Of a stretch of 64,000 nucleotides of DNA, positions 61,899 to 64,000 are shown piece by piece. The notes under the pieces are model-generated. The model was not told the origin of the DNA and searched no databases. It was given only the letters and a program-made list of their open reading frames with translations. Numbering within the stretch: position 1 is the first letter of the stretch; each line of letters starts with the position of its first letter. The DNA is taken from the NCBI GenBank assembly GCA_963281255.1, contig OY725492.1:3773104-3837103 (forward strand), in the 5' to 3' direction. The stretch is from Aphrocallistes beatrix. Its lineage: Eukaryota; Porifera; Hexactinellida; Sceptrulophora; Aphrocallistidae. The position numbers and the translations under genes were made by a program.

Positions 61899-64000
61899 AT
61901 GTATGAGGATGGATATGAAGAGAGATCAGAAGATGACAATCTAGCGATCCTACCGGACATTACGAGCCGCTCCATAACCGACACTCTCACCTCTCGATAC
62001 CTCTCCAACAAGGTATACACTCGCATCGGAGATATCCTCATTGCACTCAACCCCTTCCAGGAGATTGGAATATACTCTGAAGAGTTCATTAACAAATACG
62101 CCACACAACACGACACTTTCTCACTTCCTCCTCACATCTTCTCCATATCCCAGGCTTCTTTCAATAATCTGAGAACCAAGGGACATAATCAGTGTTGTGT
62201 TATTAGCGGCGAGAGCGGATCTGGGAAAACGGAGACAGCGAAGCTGTTGATGCGGTTCTTGAGCCAATCCTGCGACACTCTGGTCCCAGACCTGCCCAAC
62301 CAGTGCCACCAGATGAACCCACTTATTGAGGCGTTTGGAAACGCGAAAACGGTGATGAATGGTAACTCCAGCCGTTTCGGAAAGTATGTTGAGTTACAGT
62401 TCACTCCTAGTGGGGAGCTCGTGGGCGCGAAGATAACGGAATACCTCCTCGAGAAGAGCCGCGTCATATCTCACGCAGAAGGGGAGCAGAACTTCCACAT
62501 CTTCTACTACATCTACGCAGGGCTGACTCCGGAGTACCTCAACAAACTTAAGCTGGAAATCTCCAGCACACACCGGTACCTAGCCTCCAACCAGGTGGAC
62601 TCCGTCATCCTCAACGACGTCAGCAACCAGCGAGTGTGGAGAGACAAGTTCCAGGAGATGGTAGCTTGTTTCCAGACGCTAGGGTTCTCCAAGGAGCTGC
62701 TGTTCCAGATGCTCTCTGTGCTCATCACCATCCTATACATCGGGGATATCGAGTTCTCAGCGGATGATGATGAGTACGCCAGCGTGGCCAATCCAGGCAT
62801 GTTGCTAAAGGTCGCAGGAATCCTGGGTGTCCAGTCGAAGAAACTAGACTACGTGCTGACCAGCATCGTGAGCACGATACAGGGAGGAGAAGTCATCTTC
62901 AAGCGGTGCAATCTCGAAAAAGCATCCGCCCTGAGGGACGCCACAGCTAAAGCAATCTACAGCCGCCTCTTCTCCTGGATCATAGCTCAGATAAACGCGT
63001 CTCTCGGGAAATCGCACTGGTCGGGTAAGATCATAAGTGTGCTGGACATATTCGGGTTCGAGAATTTCAAAGTTAACTATTTCGAGCAACTGTGCATAGA
63101 CACTGCCAATGAACAGCTCCAGTTCTACTTCAATCAGCACATATTCGCGTGGGAGGTGGAGGAGTATAGGCTAGAAGGGGTTCCATTGGAAAATATTGAA
63201 TTCGTAAATAATAAACAAACATGCGACCTCCTTTTAAAACGTCCAGGCGGAGTGTTGTCGCTGCTCGATGAAGAGAGCGTCTTTCCTAAAGCTACTGACC
63301 GAACTTTTTTAGACAAAATAAGGTCGAACTGTTACAAGAATAATGAAGAAATAATAAATTTCCCACGCACGAAACCTCTCACTTTTACTATTAACCATTT
63401 CGCGGGGAAAGTGGAGTACTCGTGTCAGGAAATCCTTGAGAAAAACCGCGATACTCTCAGTGATAATATAGTCCAGTTGCTGGAGAGCTGTGAGCACTAT
63501 CTCATTCGGGAACTTTTCAACAAGAGCTCAGTGACTCGGATAGGGAACCTACAGATCAAAAGCAAATACCTGAACTGTCCGAAACGCGCGCACAGCCTGA
63601 AGAAGACCTGGGGCCGGTCCACGAGCCGCGCTCACAGCAGCCGGCATCCCTCACAGAAGAAGAGAGAGACCATAAAGTCCCCTAGCGGCGGGGGCGCCCC
63701 TCCCACGGTGGGGCTAATGTTCAGGAACTCTCTCTGCGACCTGATGGAAAAAATGCTCTCCTGCGACCCGCACTTCGTCCGCTGCATCAAGCCCAACCAG
63801 AGGCACTTCCCGGGACAGGTGGAGGAGGACTTCATCGAGCGCCAGCTGAGGAGCACCGGGGTGCTGGAGACGGTGCGCATCCGACAGACCGGCTACTCGT
63901 ACCGGCCTCCATTCGCCACCTTCCTCCGCCTGTACGGCACTCTGGTGTTCCCTCACACCTCCAACCCGCAGGCCAGCGCGGAGAACTGCGCCCGGGTGCT
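61899..64000 (+). CDS. Unconventional myosin motor domain (3' part outside the window)
   Basis: Actin-based ATPase motor. The frame opens at ATG 61899 and stays open to the window end (700 residues), with no intron. The P-loop GESGSGKTE starts at residue 104, switch I NGNSSRFGK at 154 and switch II DIFGFENF at 383. Actin-binding and converter-side motifs FVRCIKPNQ and GVLETVRIRQTGY follow. The short N-terminus lacks the SH3-like subdomain of myosin II and any kinase domain. The region after switch II (ANEQLQFYFNQHIFAWE, LSLLDEESVFPKATD) recalls class III and related unconventional myosins. Loop 2 carries an unusually basic Ser/Arg/Lys-rich insert (about residues 560-605), expected to strengthen actin binding. 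The neck and tail, which define the class, are outside. It may lie in the next COMMD1 intron. Confidence 0.93.
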   Translation, partial: MYEDGYEERSEDDNLAILPDITSRSITDTLTSRYLSNKVYTRIGDILIALNPFQEIGIYSEEFINKYATQHDTFSLPPHIFSISQASFNNLRTKGHNQCCVISGESGSGKTETAKLLMRFLSQSCDTLVPDLPNQCHQMNPLIEAFGNAKTVMNGNSSRFGKYVELQFTPSGELVGAKITEYLLEKSRVISHAEGEQNFHIFYYIYAGLTPEYLNKLKLEISSTHRYLASNQVDSVILNDVSNQRVWRDKFQEMVACFQTLGFSKELLFQMLSVLITILYIGDIEFSADDDEYASVANPGMLLKVAGILGVQSKKLDYVLTSIVSTIQGGEVIFKRCNLEKASALRDATAKAIYSRLFSWIIAQINASLGKSHWSGKIISVLDIFGFENFKVNYFEQLCIDTANEQLQFYFNQHIFAWEVEEYRLEGVPLENIEFVNNKQTCDLLLKRPGGVLSLLDEESVFPKATDRTFLDKIRSNCYKNNEEIINFPRTKPLTFTINHFAGKVEYSCQEILEKNRDTLSDNIVQLLESCEHYLIRELFNKSSVTRIGNLQIKSKYLNCPKRAHSLKKTWGRSTSRAHSSRHPSQKKRETIKSPSGGGAPPTVGLMFRNSLCDLMEKMLSCDPHFVRCIKPNQRHFPGQVEEDFIERQLRSTGVLETVRIRQTGYSYRPPFATFLRLYGTLVFPHTSNPQASAENCARV

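Noticed and set aside
61865-63956. Many minus-strand open frames opposite the myosin
   Set aside because: They are shadows of the strongly coding plus strand and show no domain.

Overview
This window is nuclear DNA from an animal. It carries spliced genes with GT-AG introns, AT-rich introns and intergenic DNA, and orthologues of animal regulatory and housekeeping genes: ZMIZ1/2, GDAP2, TUBGCP2, DNAJC7, VAC14, SENP1/2, COMMD1, ATXN7L3, RPA3, SRP72 and DNAJC11. Genes are dense and several sit inside introns of other genes, almost always intronless and on the opposite strand. Extensive nesting of this kind has been reported for ctenophores (Hormiphora californensis), so an early-branching animal such as a ctenophore is a reasonable but unproven guess.

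Layout. 1-1560: decayed 3' end of a Ginger-like DNA transposon (integrase GPY/F module, Ulp1 protease, PHD finger). 1560-3890: repeats only, including a dispersed repeat with GC-rich hairpins, a hAT MITE, a long hairpin and a pentanucleotide satellite. 3890-11351: an unknown protein with a PP1-docking motif, SRP72 and DNAJC11. 12744-25228: a 19-exon ZMIZ1/2-like gene whose tenth intron contains an intronless antisense GDAP2. 26888-38975: TUBGCP2, DNAJC7 and VAC14, head to tail. 39263-47026: one uninterrupted 2587-codon gene. 48361-51048: SENP1/2. 51537-57568: a five-exon gene of unknown function with an intronless antisense FERM-domain gene in its fourth-exon-flanking intron. 57807-61701 and beyond: three 3' exons of a minus-strand COMMD1, whose introns hold an NHL-repeat gene, ATXN7L3, RPA3 and probably a myosin that runs off the window.

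The outstanding locus is 39263-47026. It encodes a Zn-binding module resembling the RIG-I C-terminal domain, a Dicer/RIG-I type DECH helicase, a cellular (QDE-1/RDR type) RNA-dependent RNA polymerase with an intact DxDGD centre, a terminal nucleotidyltransferase with all three catalytic aspartates, and a long unassigned C-terminal part. Fission yeast RDRC uses separate helicase, RdRP and nucleotidyltransferase subunits (Hrr1, Rdp1, Cid12); Dictyostelium fuses a helicase to RdRP. A single polypeptide with all three activities looks like a self-contained RNA-silencing amplifier and is the best candidate here for an undescribed system.

Gene models for spliced genes were built by hand from ORF frames, splice-site phase and family similarity. 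The exon sums of ZMIZ, TUBGCP2, DNAJC7, VAC14, SENP and the unknown gene are all multiples of three. No similarity search or transcript evidence was available.
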